From DASSHC01 sp035693105 (lineage in GTDB: Bacteria; Chloroflexota; Chloroflexia; Thermomicrobiales; Thermomicrobiaceae), in assembly GCA_035693105.1 (NCBI GenBank), contig DASSHC010000139.1, forward strand, positions 1 to 6,309: a stretch of 6,309 nt of DNA. Reading direction: 5' to 3'. The notes beneath the pieces were generated by a model. That model ran no database searches, was not told where the DNA came from, and saw only the letters and a list, made by a program, of their open reading frames with translations. Positions 5,875-6,309 of this stretch are shown piece after piece (position 1 is the first letter of the stretch; each line of letters begins with the position of its first letter). A program made the translations under genes and the position numbers.

Positions 5875-5994
5875 TAGTCCGGCCAGCGTCATTCATCCGG
5901 TTGCGTGCCCTCGGTGGTGGCTGCCCTGGAGCCTGCGTGCCGCGTGGCGCGCGGGGTTGATGGCGTTTGCGTCATTATCCTGGAGTGCCGTCGC

Positions 5995-6309
5995 CGGGGG
6001 ACGCGCGGGGTTAAAACCACCGCGCTAGCAGACGAAGCCTGTTGAAACAGGCTAGGATCGTGATGGCGTAGGCCAGGTTATTGCAGCAAACGCCATAAAC
6101 ACGCCGCGGTCCGCCGGATGAATGCGTCGGATTTCATGGACTGATTGAAGATCGCCGTAACCTCTAGCCTGCTTCAGCAGGTTTCCGAAGATCTAGCGCG
6201 GTAGCTTATGGCGTTTGCGGCAATAATCTGGTGTACGCCATCACGATCCTAGCCTGTTTCAACAGGCTTCGTCTGCTAGCGCGGTGGTTTTAACCCCGCG
6301 CGCCCCCCG
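5995..6309. repeat. Large imperfect palindrome with 104-nt inverted arms
   Basis: Left arm 5995-6098 and right arm 6206-6309 are reverse complements with about five mismatches (left-arm positions 6001, 6071, 6072, 6077 and 6085), including 69 consecutive perfect pairs (6002-6070 with 6234-6302). The 107-nt centre holds a diverged half-copy of the arm. Each arm contains an AGCCTGT-TGAA-ACAGGCT hairpin (6036-6053, 6251-6268) and an internal ATGGCGT/ACGCCAT pair. There is no transposase or coding frame. This fits a non-autonomous fold-back or MITE-like element, or two opposed copies of a dispersed repeat. The right arm reaches the last base, so the outer boundary and any target duplication cannot be seen. 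Confidence 0.85.
6166..6183. repeat. Diverged hairpin copy in the palindrome centre
   Basis: AGCCTGC-TTCA-GCAGGTT is a variant of the AGCCTGT-TTCA-ACAGGCT hairpin in the right arm (6251-6268). It is followed, as there, by CTAGCGCGGT (6193-6202 versus 6276-6285). The central copy lies in the same direction as the right arm, so it is a third, partial copy of the unit. Confidence 0.6.

Larger units (their letters stand above)
5660..5994. other. Gene-free region leading into the large palindrome
   Basis: Beyond the tandem hairpins and the inverted pair listed separately, this stretch has no supportable gene. An open frame from 5762 to 6028 runs through repeat sequence, has no family-like features or clear ribosome-binding site, and is judged accidental. 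Positions 5948-5989 hold a degraded partial copy of the sequence found in the palindrome arms. Confidence 0.6.

Noticed and set aside
5762..6028. Small plus-strand open frame between the repeats
   Set aside because: It runs through dispersed repeat and into the palindrome arm, without a good ribosome site or protein-like pattern.
5995..6309. CRISPR array
   Set aside because: The repeats are inverted, few and of unequal spacing, with no regular direct repeat/spacer pattern and no cas gene.

Overview
The window is a GC-rich bacterial chromosomal segment. The style of its dispersed intergenic repeats (GGGCAGGC...GCCTGCCC and AGCCTGTTGAAACAGGCT hairpins) and the type of PIN-toxin/antitoxin pair suggest a Chloroflexota bacterium, perhaps of the Thermomicrobia/Sphaerobacter kind. 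That assignment is inference from pattern memory, not a database match. There are six supportable protein genes, no tRNA or rRNA, no CRISPR array, and no transposase or phage gene.

Left end (1-249): a 124-nt fold-back element whose 22-nt outer arms are exact reverse complements, followed by a short hairpin. No gene is seen here. Positions 250-4075 carry five genes, all on the minus strand. In transcription order they are a VapB-like antitoxin (3824-4075) and a PIN-domain VapC-like toxin (3423-3824), joined by a TGATG stop/start overlap; a four-helix membrane protein of unknown function rich in His and acidic residues (2659-3222); a VOC/PhnB-like protein (2087-2563); and a 549-residue TPR protein (250-1899). 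The TPR ribosome-binding region is a hexamer repeat able to form a G-quadruplex. Apart from the toxin-antitoxin pair, the gaps are 95-200 nt, so this looks like a row of separately expressed genes rather than one tight operon.

Right half: 4076-4531 is a divergent intergenic region with several dyads. It lies between the antitoxin and a plus-strand gene (4532-5659) for a secreted protein with an N-terminal signal segment, a choice-of-anchor-D/ASH-type domain, an Ig-like (He_PIG-type) domain and a C-terminal beta-rich domain. From 5660 to the window edge there is no gene, only structure: two GC-rich hairpins just after the stop, a dispersed-repeat-like inverted pair, and a large imperfect palindrome with 104-nt arms (5995-6098 and 6206-6309) that runs to the last base.

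The genes do not form a visible common pathway. The toxin-antitoxin pair is self-contained. The membrane protein, VOC protein and TPR protein are neighbours without a demonstrated link, and the secreted protein is a separate surface or exported unit. The most unusual content is the nested palindromic DNA at both ends and the histidine-rich signatures of the TPR and membrane proteins.
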